From Chlorophyllum brunneum (taxonomy: Eukaryota; Basidiomycota; Agaricomycetes; Agaricales; Agaricaceae), in NCBI GenBank assembly GCA_963576785.1, contig OY756151.1, positions 248,001 through 312,000 of the forward strand: DNA of 64,000 bases, given 5' to 3'. This document shows, in pieces, positions 25,511-36,661 of this stretch (within the stretch, counting starts at the first letter, position 1; every line of letters begins with the position of its first letter). The translations under genes and the position numbers were made by a program. The notes below the pieces were generated by a model. It ran no database searches, had not been told where the DNA came from, and was given only the letters and a program-made list of their open reading frames with translations.

Positions 25511-27781
25511 CTAGATTTTCAACGCACTCATCAATTTATGAAGAGCGCCATTAGATCGTTCCGGATTTGTATATTCCTCCGGGGGTATCACCGCCTGTGT
25601 GTAGATACGCGAACCTGGTGGGGTATACATCGAATATCCAGGTGTAGGTTGAATATGTGTCTGCGTTGCCATTCCGGAAGCGTTCGCAGTAGTCGGCGGT
25701 GACCATCCTGAAGCGATAGACGTCGCCGATCGTCTATAATTCTGGACCTGGTGAGGAGGAGAAGGTTGAGGGGAAGACGATTGAGTCAAAGAAGACGTAT
25801 GAGCATCTTGTTGTTGGTTATAGTAAACTACGGTAGTGAGGGGATATATGACGGGAGTCATAGACTTCTGAGGTTCTTCACGGGTCTTATCCCTCGTTTT
25901 CGATGATTGCTCGGATAGCCTGAAGGTATATGTACCATCCGCGTCAATGCTGAAATCTTGTTTCCATTTCGCAGATCTTGCTCTATCCCTCGACTTATCT
26001 CTCGCCTTCCCCTTTTCCTTCCGTTTCATTTTAATCTCCAGTTTCATCGGCGGGATGTAGTAACCTGCGGGAGAATGACCATGCCAAACGTGCTGTGGGC
26101 TAGGCTGATGAGCGTTTGGTTGTGGATGAGGGTTGTAGGTATTGGAATAGATGGTATTTATGTGAGGGTTGGATTGTGTTGGGGGGTCTGCATATTTGAA
26201 ACTCGTATGATGTTGAACTGGCATTGGCGGCTGAGGAGGCGGATAGTATATTGGATATACAGGTGCTGGAGGTTGGGACCGTGCGCGAGGTACGGAACCT
26301 GCCTTTCGTTGTTCACCAAGTCCCAGGGCATCGCCATTCTCAAAACGTCCAGGATGGTCTCCAGTGTGAGGTAGAGTCGGGATGAATGGTTCCACGACGG
26401 CTTGCTCTTTATCTCTTCGTTCGTAATTTCTCTCCTGACTTCGCTTCTCACGCCGTTTCTCCGCAGCCCAATCAGCCACATTCTCCGTGACTCTGCGCTG
26501 GCAGAACGAATCCAAATTCCTCAATGGCTGTGCATGTGGATCGAAGAGCGGAGAAAGATTCATAGAGTGCGAATGACGAAGGTGTTGCGGAGCCTGCTGT
26601 TGGTTTAAGAATGGAGGATGAACCTGAGGAGGACTAGCGTCTGGTTTGATCCAATCCCCTGCAAATGAAGCCTTCCATCCACTCCTATCGCCACCGCCCC
26701 ACTCCGCCTGGTTTCGATCGAGTCCCATCGTGCCCATGGCCAAGTCCCTGCGAGCATAGATATCCATCGTCATATGGCGATCCTTTGCCAAATGATTCCC
26801 TGCACCCGCGTCGGTCCTGAACGCAGTCGGCGAGAACTCTTCCAGTGTGGGGGTTTTCGCATACCAAGCATTAACCATCATTATCGCATGGTCGATCCGA
26901 CTCCGCAACTCTTGTTTCTTCTCGGGGGTATATTTCGCATATCCCATCGTCCAACATTGTCTTTGCAACAATTCCTCTAGATTCTCCCTATTCCACTGTG
27001 CTCCCGAACGTATCGTGACATACCTGTAACACAATAGCAAAAATAAAACAAAAATTGATGATGAGTGCTCCCGAATAACTTTTTTGGCCCCACGCCACTG
27101 GATAAGAGTAAACGAAACAAAAGAACTCACTTGAGGAGGAAACAGATATCGGAAGGGTCCCATTTGGTGTATCTAACGAGTTTGAGAGCGATAGCCCAGA
27201 ATGGTGGAACACCAATGAGTTTGAGCATGCCATTGGCGGAAGAGAAGATGGTGTGTGATTCGATGTTCGACTTTGAGAGCGCCGACGCTGCGTAAATAGG
27301 ATCCCATGGTCTTCCACCCGGGCTAAAGAAACAATGGCCAACCTAGGTGAGTAGCTATCACAGCATGGGAATAATAGCAAATAGAAGCTCACTCAACAGC
27401 CATAGGCAATGCCACGTCCGCTGCACTATTCATCCAGTCCAAGCCCAGCCCAAACTTCGACGCAGTCTCTTTGATACATTTCTCAAGCTTCTTGGGCGCA
27501 TCCAGTTCCCCATATCCCAAAGATTCGTTCACAAACGCACGATGAATATAGTCCACATCCCTCGTCGTCTTGCGTATAGGCATGTTGGGCGTCAATTTTG
27601 CCTGTTGTTCCGCAAGGTTATACAACCCCGGATGTAGCAGCATACAAGCACCGCCATGTACGACAAGGCTAATTGGGTGCGAAAAGCGCTCTCCAACACG
27701 ATATCCAAAGTATTCGAGGACGTTGACGAGTCTTTCGCGGTCGAGTTCGACATTGTTGACAGCTGGTATGCCGTTGGTCAT
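25511..27781 (-). CDS. Nucleotidyltransferase-fold-like protein with long disordered tail
   Basis: Three exons. Exon 1 (27781 to about 27390) starts at ATG 27779-27781 (MTNGIPAVNNVELDRERL). The middle exon reads PGGRPWDPIYAASALSKSN and the large third exon (about 27027-25511) begins YVTIRSGAQWNRENLEELL. Near residues 40-80 there is VVHGGACMLLHP, about 25 residues before TTRDVDYIHR. This resembles the GG...DxD pattern of the nucleotidyltransferase (MNT/AbiEii-like) fold, but the spacing is longer than usual and the third acidic residue was not identified. The C-terminal 400 residues are rich in Pro, Gln, Ser and Tyr, with a lysine/arginine-rich patch (KMKRKEKGKARDKSRDRARS). The function is unknown and the fold call is inference. 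Confidence 0.6.
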
Positions 27782-28028
27782 GGTTCATTGGAGAGGCGAG
27801 AAACGAGAAGCTGTGAGGGTTATAGCATTGATTATTGTGTGTTGTATCAATTGATGTAAATGCCGGGCCTCGTGTATTCCGGGGGCATGAGGGAGACAAT
27901 GAGTCATTTGACTATAATTGGCCCGTAATTGTAAATCAACCATCAACGTTGCATAGCCTCGTATATAGTTTAGTAAACTGCACATAAATGTGCCAGGTGA
28001 TGTGCAACAGCACTACGTCTACACAGCG
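27782..28028. promoter_or_regulatory. Divergent promoter region
   Basis: A 247-bp spacer between the divergently transcribed NTase-like gene (minus) and the dioxygenase gene (plus). It includes a TATATAG-like element at about 27961-27967 upstream of the plus-strand start. Confidence 0.4.
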
Positions 28029-28796
28029 ATGCAGTCCCCCACCCATCACCCAGTTCTCGACTTTGCCACCACACCTCTTCCAGAATACACCCACTCGTAC
28101 TGTAAAATCATAGACGGTGTTTTCTCTCCCGAAGAGTGCACAGCACTCATCGCATTAGCGGAATCTGACAGCCAGTGGACACAAGCCGCAGTCCACTACG
28201 GACTAGGCCCAACAGAGAACTACGTCAACACCTCGTATCGCAATTCCGAGCGTATACTACGTTTTGATAATAAAGCCGCTCAGGAGCTGTTCCAAAAATT
28301 ACTACCTTATATTCCCGAAATCAAGGAACTCCAGTTCGGAAACCCCTACAGCCGAAAGATTGTAGGTAAAGTAGGATTGGAATGGTTCAGATATAAGCTC
28401 GTTGGGTGAGTAAACACACCATCGTCATGACACGTAACTAATGGTTTTGGTAACAGACTGAATGAACGCCTCAGTTTCCTCAAGTACGGGCCCGGAAATT
28501 ACTTCCGTAGTCATTGCGATGGCATGCTTGAGCTTCCGGATGGCCGACAATCATTTGTCACTGTCCAGATATATCTGGGTGATGAGCATGTCCAGGGTGG
28601 TGCCACGAGATTCTGGGGTTTGGACCATAAACATCATTTCGACGTCGATCCGAAACTAGGTCGCGTCCTCATTTTCCAGCAGAGGGGTTTGAAGCACAGT
28701 GGCGAAGATGTAGTCGAGGGGACCAAGTATGCAATTAGATCGGATTTGATGTTTGTTCCTGAACGCTTGAGTGACGAGGATATAGAGATGCAGTGA
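28029..28796 (+). CDS. 2-oxoglutarate/Fe(II) dioxygenase, prolyl 4-hydroxylase-like
   Basis: Two exons with an intron at about 28406-28457 (YKLVG|LNERLSFLKYGPGNY), giving about 238 residues. The start is the ATG at 28029 (MQSPTHHPVLDF). The P4Hc-type double-stranded beta-helix shows the iron-binding HxD as FRSHCDGM, the distal iron-binding His in LKHSGEDVV, and the 2-oxoglutarate-binding Arg in AIRSDLMF. VTVQIYLGD and GGATRFWGL lie between them. No signal peptide is seen, so it is probably cytosolic or nuclear. Substrates of small fungal members are mostly unknown. Confidence 0.87.
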
Positions 28797-29190
28797 GTGT
28801 GTCGAACACGAGGCGTCCTGATGTAGCATTGCTGTGTATATTCAGTTGCAACTGGTGACTCCAAAGAATATGTATTCATATCGGAAAACACGCGGAATCT
28901 CACTCACATGCACGTGCGGGCCACAAGAGGGGCCGGCATTCATTCGCGCTCACTGCAGATTCAGAGATGGAGAAGGCATTATTGAAGCCTTATATCAAGG
29001 ATGGGTTACTAGAGTTGATCTGAATATACAGCTCCGCTACTTTTCGCTAGTAGTCTAACAATCACAACGCGATTCCCGCAACTAAACAGCTACGATTTCC
29101 GAAATACGAGGACCGCCAAAGAAGCATCAAGTGAGCCCCGATCTCGCCTCGAACCAGCGGCTACACTCGCTGATCTGAACCTGATGGTTG
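28797..29190. other. Convergent intergenic region
   Basis: A 394-bp gap between the dioxygenase (plus) and cyclin (minus) genes; both 3' ends fall here. No repeat or RNA gene is recognised. Confidence 0.4.
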
Positions 29191-31208
29191 TCAGTAATAA
29201 TGCGCATTGGTAGTCGGGGGGTTCACATCTGATACTCCAATCACCGCTTGGATGTCCATCACCACGCCCTCCACGTCATCTCGCGCCTGCAGCTTGGACC
29301 GTTTCGTGAGCCTAAAACCCCATTTCCCAGTTTCGATAGCGCGAGTAAAGTCGCAAGTGCAGTTCCAGTCAGATTGGTAATGATATCGCTGGGCAAGAAC
29401 CGAGACGAGAGCCTTCGAGAGCGCTGCAGCGGTAAGAATAGAGACGGAAAACCTCATTACGTCATGCTCTGTAAAGATACTCAAACCTGACTGTATTAGA
29501 GGTGCTGCTGAGACGGACCGTAAACTGAGTTGAATAACATCCACCATGTTTCCTTTTTTACCTGGTTCCAGCCTCCATCAAAGTCGAGGATGTCTCTTAG
29601 CGAAGGAAGAGCGATCCAGACTTGGTCGAGGAATGGCTGTGGTGTGACTCCGAGCTCGTATGAAAAAGCGTCCAGCATTGCACGTTGAGCATACTATTTT
29701 TGTTCGAACCAAGCAGTCTCAACGGCAACTTAAAGCGCACCTCGAACTCCTCGTATTCCATATTATGAGGTGACATTCGCATGTAATCGACAGCTTCCAC
29801 TGGGACCAAAGGATACAAAAAATCGCGGTGGAACTGGGAAGTAATCAATAGGGGATCGATATTCAATGGCGGTCTCTCACCTTGACACTGATCGCGAGGG
29901 AGGCTAGCGTCACATCCCAGACCCCAGGATCTGAGTACAAAGGCAGTTGTGAGTGATTGACGCTACGTGTTCTACTCAATCCCAGAACGTGGTGATAGCG
30001 TAGAAACATCCACGCTGCATGGAATCGAGTCTCGGGAGACGTCGCCAACTGATCGATTAAGCCTTGCATAGATCTGTCAAGGCGTGAAAGAGAACCAAGT
30101 GAAGTGGACGAGGATGAAGAAAAAGAGCTAGATGAGCTACACAAGTCGTTTCGGGGAGTGAACTGCGCGACGTGAGCGAAAATCCAAGAAACAGATAGGA
30201 CAACAAGCCTGAAGCAGCCAGTCGATTCGTTCTTCTCGCCTTTGCTTTCCTAGGCCAAGCAGAATCTCCCAGTCTTTCACAAGACTCGGGGTGGAAACCA
30301 AGGCACCATTGGTGAGGTGTTGACATCGCATATAGTCGTGGTCGGTGGTTCTGCCTTCGCGCTCTTTATACTTTCCTAGTCGGACCTTCGCAGCTGTTTC
30401 GATACTCAAGGGGAGAAATGGGGCGAGAAATAAGGGAGGCGAGATAATCGGAACAGGCGAAAAAGCAACTCGGCCAGGTATAGAGAAATTGTTGGGCGTG
30501 GCAGGTGCGGTGGGTACAAGATCATTTTCGTTGATATCACTCTGTATATTTTCATCAGACGCAAAAATGCCAACAGGATCACACAACCTCCCTGAGTGAG
30601 CTTTCTTAAAGTTTTCGCCTTCCGCAGACTTGCTGACCGGATCACGGTCTTCGCAGCCGTCACACTTGAGTCATTTTTTTTCGGTCGTTTCCTGGAGTGG
30701 CCCTCCCCTGTGTTCTCGCTAAGAGTTGTGTGTCAAACGTTGGAATATGTGTTGATATAGTAGGAACTTGCGAAGACCCCGCTACGAGACCGAATTTACG
30801 CTTGAGGGACACGCCAGGCAAAGAAACACTCTTGTATATGGGCAGAGGTCCCCGAGTATGGTTTTGAGAAGCTCGCTGTTGACGAAGGCTGCAGGTCCTA
30901 GTATCCACGTAGCATAGACTTCGCGAACGTCTATAGGGTGAGAATCTGAATGACCGGCGGTTGCTCTGGCGAAAACGGGTTATGTATTGGAGTCCTCGTT
31001 GCGCTTGTACGAGAATGAGTTTTGAGTGTAGCTCTTGAATAAATTCGTAGGAACTCCGCGTTGTGCCATCAGATCCCTTTGATATTCCAAGTTCGATTTG
31101 TAAACGAGAAGGTGAAGTGGCCGGAGACACGTCGGAGTGACGGGAAAGAACGGAAGACTGAGCCCAAGGACTTGAAGAGCAGCCGGGAGGACTGCTGCTT
31201 AACTCCAT
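29191..31208 (-). CDS. Cyclin-box protein
   Basis: Multi-exon gene. The cyclin core is well supported. ERIDWLLQ opens the box; then TSPETRFHAAWMFLRYHHVL, WDVTLASLAISVK joined by a GT-AG intron to FHRDFLYPLVPVEAVDYMRM, EYEEFE joined to YAQRAMLDAFSYELGVTPQP, and FLDQVWIALPSLRDILDF. The C-terminal fold reads FSVSILTAAALSKALVSVLA. This is the order of cyclin N- and C-domains. Cyclins activate cyclin-dependent kinases; the class (mitotic, G1 or other) cannot be told. The N-terminal region (31208 to about 30770) is Ser/Arg-rich and starts at an ATG; its splice to the next exon (KCDGCEDRDPVSKS) is uncertain, so it could belong to a separate small gene. The last exon border near 29545 is also approximate. 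Confidence 0.68.
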
Positions 31209-31849
31209 ATATGCGCTCTTAATCCAAAGCTCGCGAGTATGTCTTCAGCTAGAGCCTAATGGGTCAAATTGCGCACATACACCGATACCTCAGAGTGATA
31301 GGGAGCCCTTTTCTGAAGCTTGCGACGCTGATAATGATGGGCGAGGTCAAAGGTGGCTACGGGGATTTCCGGACTGCCGCTGCCCATCTAAACTACCATC
31401 ACTGCCATCCTAATCCGATCACCCAGGGGTGCGGACGCCGTTGCAATCTCAGTTGTGCTCCGAAAAATCTCGTCAAGTATTGCCCGGGTGTTATGCACCC
31501 GTGCAGTGTATCCTTATTTTATCTGAAACGGAATATGTGCATATCCACAGCGTCTTGGAAAGCATATTAGTGCTCGGGTCTTGATTGATGGTAGTCAGAT
31601 TTTGGTAAATATTTCCGCTGAGTCTCCCTCAGCCACTGTGGGGCTTTCCGAAATCCATGCCTGGGCAATGAACGCTAGTCAGCAGTTGCCCGCTTTCCCC
31701 TTGCCGCTGACCCAAACTGCGCGAGTCACAGCCGACATTACGCCGGTTGATGCATAAAGCGTCATATATCTGTTGGTTACATCCTCAAATATATTATTAC
31801 GTAGAATGATTAATATATTCCCCAGATAGGATTTGAGAGCACAATAACA
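31209..31849. other. Gap between the cyclin gene and the NLR cluster
   Basis: About 640 bp holding the cyclin promoter and the decayed edge of the NLR cluster. No coding sequence is recognised. Confidence 0.35.
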
Positions 31850-32314
31850 CCTGTCTTCTGATCCCAGGAGAGCCTTGTCACTTTCCAGCGTTAAGCGGGG
31901 AAAGCATCGTTCGGGCTATGAGAAGGGGACCTATGTCATAGGAACAGGGAGTGACTCCTGTATGATATCAAGTGGTTCACTGCGGAATGGACGGATGATC
32001 GTGGAATGCCATCTCTAAGGCATCTTGTATTTATAATGTATTTCCAAAGTACCAATATCTGACTTCTTAACGTAACTTGGCAATGAATCTGTCAATATGA
32101 GCTCGGTCCAGTGGATGGTCAGACTCCCACTTGGTCCAGTTGATTCTCGAGATTTATTGCAAAATATCCCTCTCCAGATGCACATCATCATGGGCTGGCT
32201 CAAGGATGACCGACAGTAAATAACTCCCCCTGGCGAAGCAAAAATTTTCAGCCTTGAATATATGAAACACCATCGATTGTTTATAGCGAAAGCCATGCCC
32301 CAGTGCATACTGAA
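31850..32314 (-). pseudogene. Decayed NACHT-gene C-terminal fragment
   Basis: The minus strand contains broken pieces matching the 3' end of the neighbouring NACHT gene: SYLLSVILEPAHDDVHLERD followed by a stop and RINWTKWES (compare LFSLVIHRDAHPGEEVFQ and QFDWSMWQS next door), then HSTIIRPFRSEPLDIIQESL (compare PRIIRPFRNGPLDIIQQTI). Several stops and frame changes separate them. The NACHT core is missing. It lies immediately 3' of the intact copy, so it is a tandem relic. Confidence 0.7.
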
Positions 32315-34307
32315 TCACATACAATACGGCCTGAGAAAATAACAATAATTGCCTTCACCAGGCACTAGCAAGGCCTTTTTCTGTCCCGTTCCAATGATGT
32401 AAGTCGTCCTCTCGTGCCCCGAACGAAGCATCCCTTGCTTAATGTTGGAGATTGTCTGTTGTATGATGTCGAGGGGCCCATTGCGAAATGGGCGGATAAT
32501 CCTGGGGCGCCAAATCCGGGGTATCTGGTAGTTACAATGTTATCCGAGTGTTAATCCCATAGCTTCATCACGTACCTTGGAAATGAATTCCTCAATCTGC
32601 TCTCTGGAATAGGAATAATGTGATTGCCACATGCTCCAGTCGAATTGTGAGAGTTTCTGGAAAACCTCTTCCCCAGGATGCGCATCACGATGGATTACCA
32701 AGGAGAACAGGTACCCCAAGGCAACCGTATGGATAAGCTCGACATCAAGTCCTGGGTCGTGCCAAGCCAGTATGGCGGCTGGGTAAACAAATAAGAATAA
32801 GGCGACATTTGACACGACGGGCATGTGCACTCACTGTTACTAATCGAGGCGTGGTACAGAGTATTGACGATTGTCGCGAGGCATCGTTGATGATTGTCTG
32901 GTGTGCTAACACAGAATTGGTCGGACCTCGCGGGATCGGATAGGAAGTCGGTGAATGATGTATGATAAAATAAAAAATTGGTAGGCATCCCTTGTCGAGA
33001 CTTCTCTATGCCGAGGACGGAGTGAAGGTAACCGGTGGCCGCATGGAAGGCTGTCAAGGAGAGACCAAGCACCGAACACAAGTACGGGATCTTTTCCCCA
33101 TCCACCCAAGAGGGAAATAGGGTATGGGCGAGGAGAAGTGATAGAGTATCCGGAAGAATGGTTTCTGGTATCTGCTTCATGATCAACGTATAGAACTGGT
33201 TTAACCTTGAAAGCGGCCCGCTACCCGCTCCAGCACTCCCTTGATTTGATTCTAACACAGAGCGCAGGCGCTCTTCAGGTCTAACACTACTGTCCTGACG
33301 GATGAAACGGACAATGGTAGCCGCATAGACAAACAAGCCCGATGACTGAGCAACAAGGCGGTGAATATAGTCCTCGGATGGCCAGGCCATCCCACGAGGA
33401 AGACCGTACTTAGCACGAATGGTCCTGAAGCTGTCACGAAGGTATGCTTCGATGTCACTGTCAGCATCGCGGGATACTGGGAGTGTGAGCTGCCATGAAA
33501 CCTTCTCGGCCAGCTCGGATGAGAAAGCCGCAGCGATGTGGGGCTCCGGTCTGCTAAAGAACGCCCACAGGAAAGGAGTCGTCTGCTGGTGGATGGATGT
33601 GGTGACGAGTTCGATGATAGCAACTTGGGCATCTTGAGTCTTGCATTCGTCAAGGCCATCAACGATGATGACCGCGTCCATCCCCACTCCTTGACCTTTG
33701 GCGCTCAACTCACGGATTGGCTTCACGATGAGCTCCCGGAACTGGACATCAATCGACGTCTCTAGTACAAGGGGGTCGCGTAGGACAATGGCATCAACAA
33801 GGTCGCGGTAGGCAGGATACCTCGTAGTGAGCTGGTATGCGATTGTGGGTATAAATTTGTCCGGATCGTTCCAACCGTTGGGCCGATAGAAGAAGAACGT
33901 CGCACCCAGTAGTTCAGACTCCTCGATTGCCTCCGTACAAGTCTGGGCAATCGCAGACTTCCCCACACCTGCTGGTCCCCGCATCCACAGGGCGCGCGCT
34001 CGGCCTGCCCGCCTTCCACCTGAGCCCCAACGAATGATATCCCGAATGTACTCCTCTCGAGTTCCTGGATGACATTTCGAGGGATAGCGAGCAGACGAGT
34101 TGTGTATTGCTTGTCGGAGGGAGGCCTCAAGGAGTAGTTTGATACCAGATCCCTTGCCTGTGTGTGATGATCATCAAGATCAGAGCTCAGGGCTCAGGGC
34201 TCAGCATTGGGTGATGGACGACACGTACTGCTGTCAGGTGCATAGTTGTTCTCGATAAAGTTACCACCTGTGACAGTGGCTCCCTGGTTTTGGTCAAAGA
34301 ATGGCAT
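32315..34307 (-). CDS. NACHT-domain NLR-like NTPase (apparently intact)
   Basis: STAND NTPase of the fungal NLR type, thought to act in non-self recognition or programmed cell death. A short first exon (ATG 34305-34307, MPFFDQNQGATVTGGNFIEN) is spliced through a 60-70-nt intron to SKGSGIKLLLEASLRQAIHN. The NACHT domain has Walker A MRGPAGVGKSAIAQTC, Walker B DAVIIVDGLDECKT, and downstream FFSRPEPHI, QLTLPVSRDADSDIEAYL and QSSGLFVYAATIVRFI. A third exon junction (SISN|TAILAWHDPGLD) leads to a C-terminal region ending PRIIRPFRNGPLDIIQQTIS and TTYIIGTGQKKALLVP, with TGA at 32315-32317. No WD40, ankyrin or TPR repeats are present, so the C-terminus is not a classical repeat sensor. The protein is about 620 residues. 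Confidence 0.85.
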
Positions 34308-35089
34308 TAGCAGTAGACGGCAAGAACGTAGGAGATGGTGGTGAGAGAGGTGAATACGGGGCAACGCATCACGGCAGCTCCGATAGGCGCTGTTGACTGA
34401 CGAATATCTTCTGCACCACAACTTTGTGACCTAGAATCCATCGGTACAGTTCGACTGCGAAGGTGAGCTCGCCGTTACTCGAACCGCTGTGATTGTAACC
34501 TCAAGGTCGCTTGGCTTGACTCGGGAGGTCGAGACTTGGAGACTTCCTCAATCACTAAAATAATCTCTAGGCTTTCATGAACTCTGATTCTGCGCCATTG
34601 GGAGTGGACCTAATGCTGAACACCCGAGAGAATCTACTTTAAACCTAGTCGTTCTTGCCATTGCCGAAAACCCTTTACAGGGACCGTGCTCATCAAGGCT
34701 GCTCCTACACCTCTGCTTGTCCCTGCGCTTGCTGCGCAATTACTCTTTGTCCGTTTCCGCGTTTTTTACTACACCAGGGGGTCATCATCCTCATCCCCAT
34801 CCTCGTCCACCTTCTAGTGATGTAGAGAGAAACCCAGCACATGGATGTCTGGGTCCAAGAGGTGGCATTCCCTCTGGTAGCCAGGCGTCCAGTAAGAGAG
34901 TACGACGGGAGCCACTTGCATTAACCCGAGAACCTCCCCTAAGCCTACGCGCTAAACGAGTAGCCCAGTTCCAGCTACATTTCACAACCCATATTAGCCG
35001 CAGTACTAAACAACATTGTGTGTATTCCTTATATACTGGATATTGCGTACAAAAGCAGGAGGAAGTGAAACACATCCCGCGTGGATATG
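34308..35089. other. Duplicated upstream flank of the NACHT gene
   Basis: No intact gene. Parts of 34590-34800 resemble the region upstream of the third NACHT copy (38930-39120): GCCATTGGGAGTGGACCTA here and GGCATTGGAAGTAGGCCT there; GCGCAATTACTC and CGCAATTACTAC; CCATCCTCGTCC and CCATCTTCGTCC. The duplicated unit therefore includes about 450 bp of upstream DNA. Confidence 0.5.
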
Positions 35090-35921
35090 ACCTGAGTGAA
35101 TAAAGACCATATTCATTCTGTACGAGCAAGACCTTGTTCCTCCCTGTTCCAATGATGTAGGCCTTCCCCTCATGCCCTGAAAGAAGCCTCCCTCGGATGA
35201 TTTTGGAAAGTGTCCGTCGCATCATCTTGAGAGGCCTGTCGCGAAATTGACGGATGATCTTGGACCACCAACTCCGAGGTATCTGATGGTCACAACTCGT
35301 TATCCGAGTGTCAATATCGCAACTTCATAATTTACCTTGGTAATGAATTCCTCAACATCGATACTGATATCTTGTACCCCAATTTTCCATTTTCTCCAGT
35401 CACATTGTGAGAGTGGTTGCAAAATATCCTCCCCAGGACGCTTGCAATGTGCTGTCAAGGAGAACACGTAGCAGAATCCAACCATGTGGGTAAGCTTTAC
35501 ATCGGGGTTTGGATTATCCCAAGCGATGATGTTGGCTGAGCAAACAAACAAAAGTATGTGGCTCTTACTGTTACTAGTTGAGGTGCGGTAAACAGTATTG
35601 ACGATGGCCTTGAGACATCGTTGATGATATCTGCCGTGTTGACACAGAATAGACCAAGCGCGGAACAATGGTACAGAAGCTCATCGTCAAGGGGGAGGGT
35701 ACGGATGTAAAGAAGTGATAGCACCGAGCGTAGTCGTTCCTCAGGCCTAAGGCTACGATCCTGACCAATGTACCGGATAATGGTAGCCGCGTAGACGAGG
35801 AGAAACCTTCTCGGTCGCCGAAAGTCACTGGAACCATGCTCGTATCGGGAAAGCACGGGCATATTCGGGTCCGAGAGGCGTACATTGTGTTTTCGGCGTC
35901 TTCAAGGTATCCAGCCCACAC
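35090..35921 (-). pseudogene. Decayed NACHT gene, C-terminal half only
   Basis: A broken copy of the NACHT gene without the NTPase core. Fragments in order: GYLEDAENTMYAS (compare AYLRDSFRTIRAK), LLVYAATIIRYIGQDRSLRP followed by EERLRSVL, LYHCSALGL, then NIIAWDNPNPDVKLTHMVGF, PGEDILQPLSQCDWRKWK, and a last piece PLKMMRRTLSKIIRGRLLSG joined to AYIIGTGRNKVLLVQ. The frames shift between pieces and large parts are deleted. It lies in tandem with, and on the same strand as, the intact copy. Confidence 0.75.
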
Positions 35922-36661
35922 GCCTATTCTCTATCCTCTGCGTAACCCACAAGGATGAGGGCATGGGATCGGCCGTTTGACAGTTGTAGGCCACTCTCAT
36001 CTTCAATAGTATTTTAGGTCCTGGGGGGCCTCTCGTTCTCACTTTATCTCATGAAACCATCGAACTACGTCTATCTCATCCTTGGGAACCAGTCACCTCG
36101 TACAACTGCCCCGATCCATTAGAACAAAATTAAGACTTACACTCTATAACCCACCAAGCGCATCCGACGGTATTCCACGAAAAACACCCTTCACAAGACA
36201 AAAGATACCGAACGACGTACTGCCAACATCCCTCTCTGACCCCACCCACCATTAATCTACAACTTCGGCGCTTTTTGTTTGAATATATTCTCCGTGCACG
36301 ATATAGAAAACAATGAGGTAGTATTTCAGGCACTGAAATGTTGGGTGACATCGGTTCTTGATTGAGTTTGGTAGATGCGTTTGACGGTTCACTGCAGAAG
36401 GCGATGATGCTGTAAGTATTTTGTGATGATTATTGTGAAGATAGTTGGTGGGGGAAGCGTCATATGTCCACACAATGTCAGAGACGACAACATGATGATA
36501 TAAATATTTAATGACCTTCCACGAGCCAGGCGAAGGATAGATATGATTTCAACGGGACATGACAACCCACCTCCGCCCTCTCCCACATCATTTGTCTGCT
36601 GAATGCATAGAACATCCTATGTTACTTTCTCTGAAAACTGGAGTACACGTGGTGAAGTAAA
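35922..36661. other. Spacer in the NLR cluster
   Basis: 740 bp with no recognisable gene between two NACHT relics. Short frames (for example 36130-36351 and 36389-36586 on the minus strand) show no family signature. Confidence 0.35.

Noticed and set aside
26158..26481. Minus-strand 107-residue frame in the NTase-like gene
   Set aside because: It overlaps the 550-codon frame of the same strand in another phase; a shadow frame.
27990..28028. Longer N-terminus for the dioxygenase
   Set aside because: It begins with GTG; the ATG at 28029 is the first in-frame ATG, and the conserved sequence starts after it.
34717..35103. 128-residue plus-strand frame in the NLR cluster
   Set aside because: It lacks family resemblance and is antisense to the decayed NACHT 3' end and duplicated flank.
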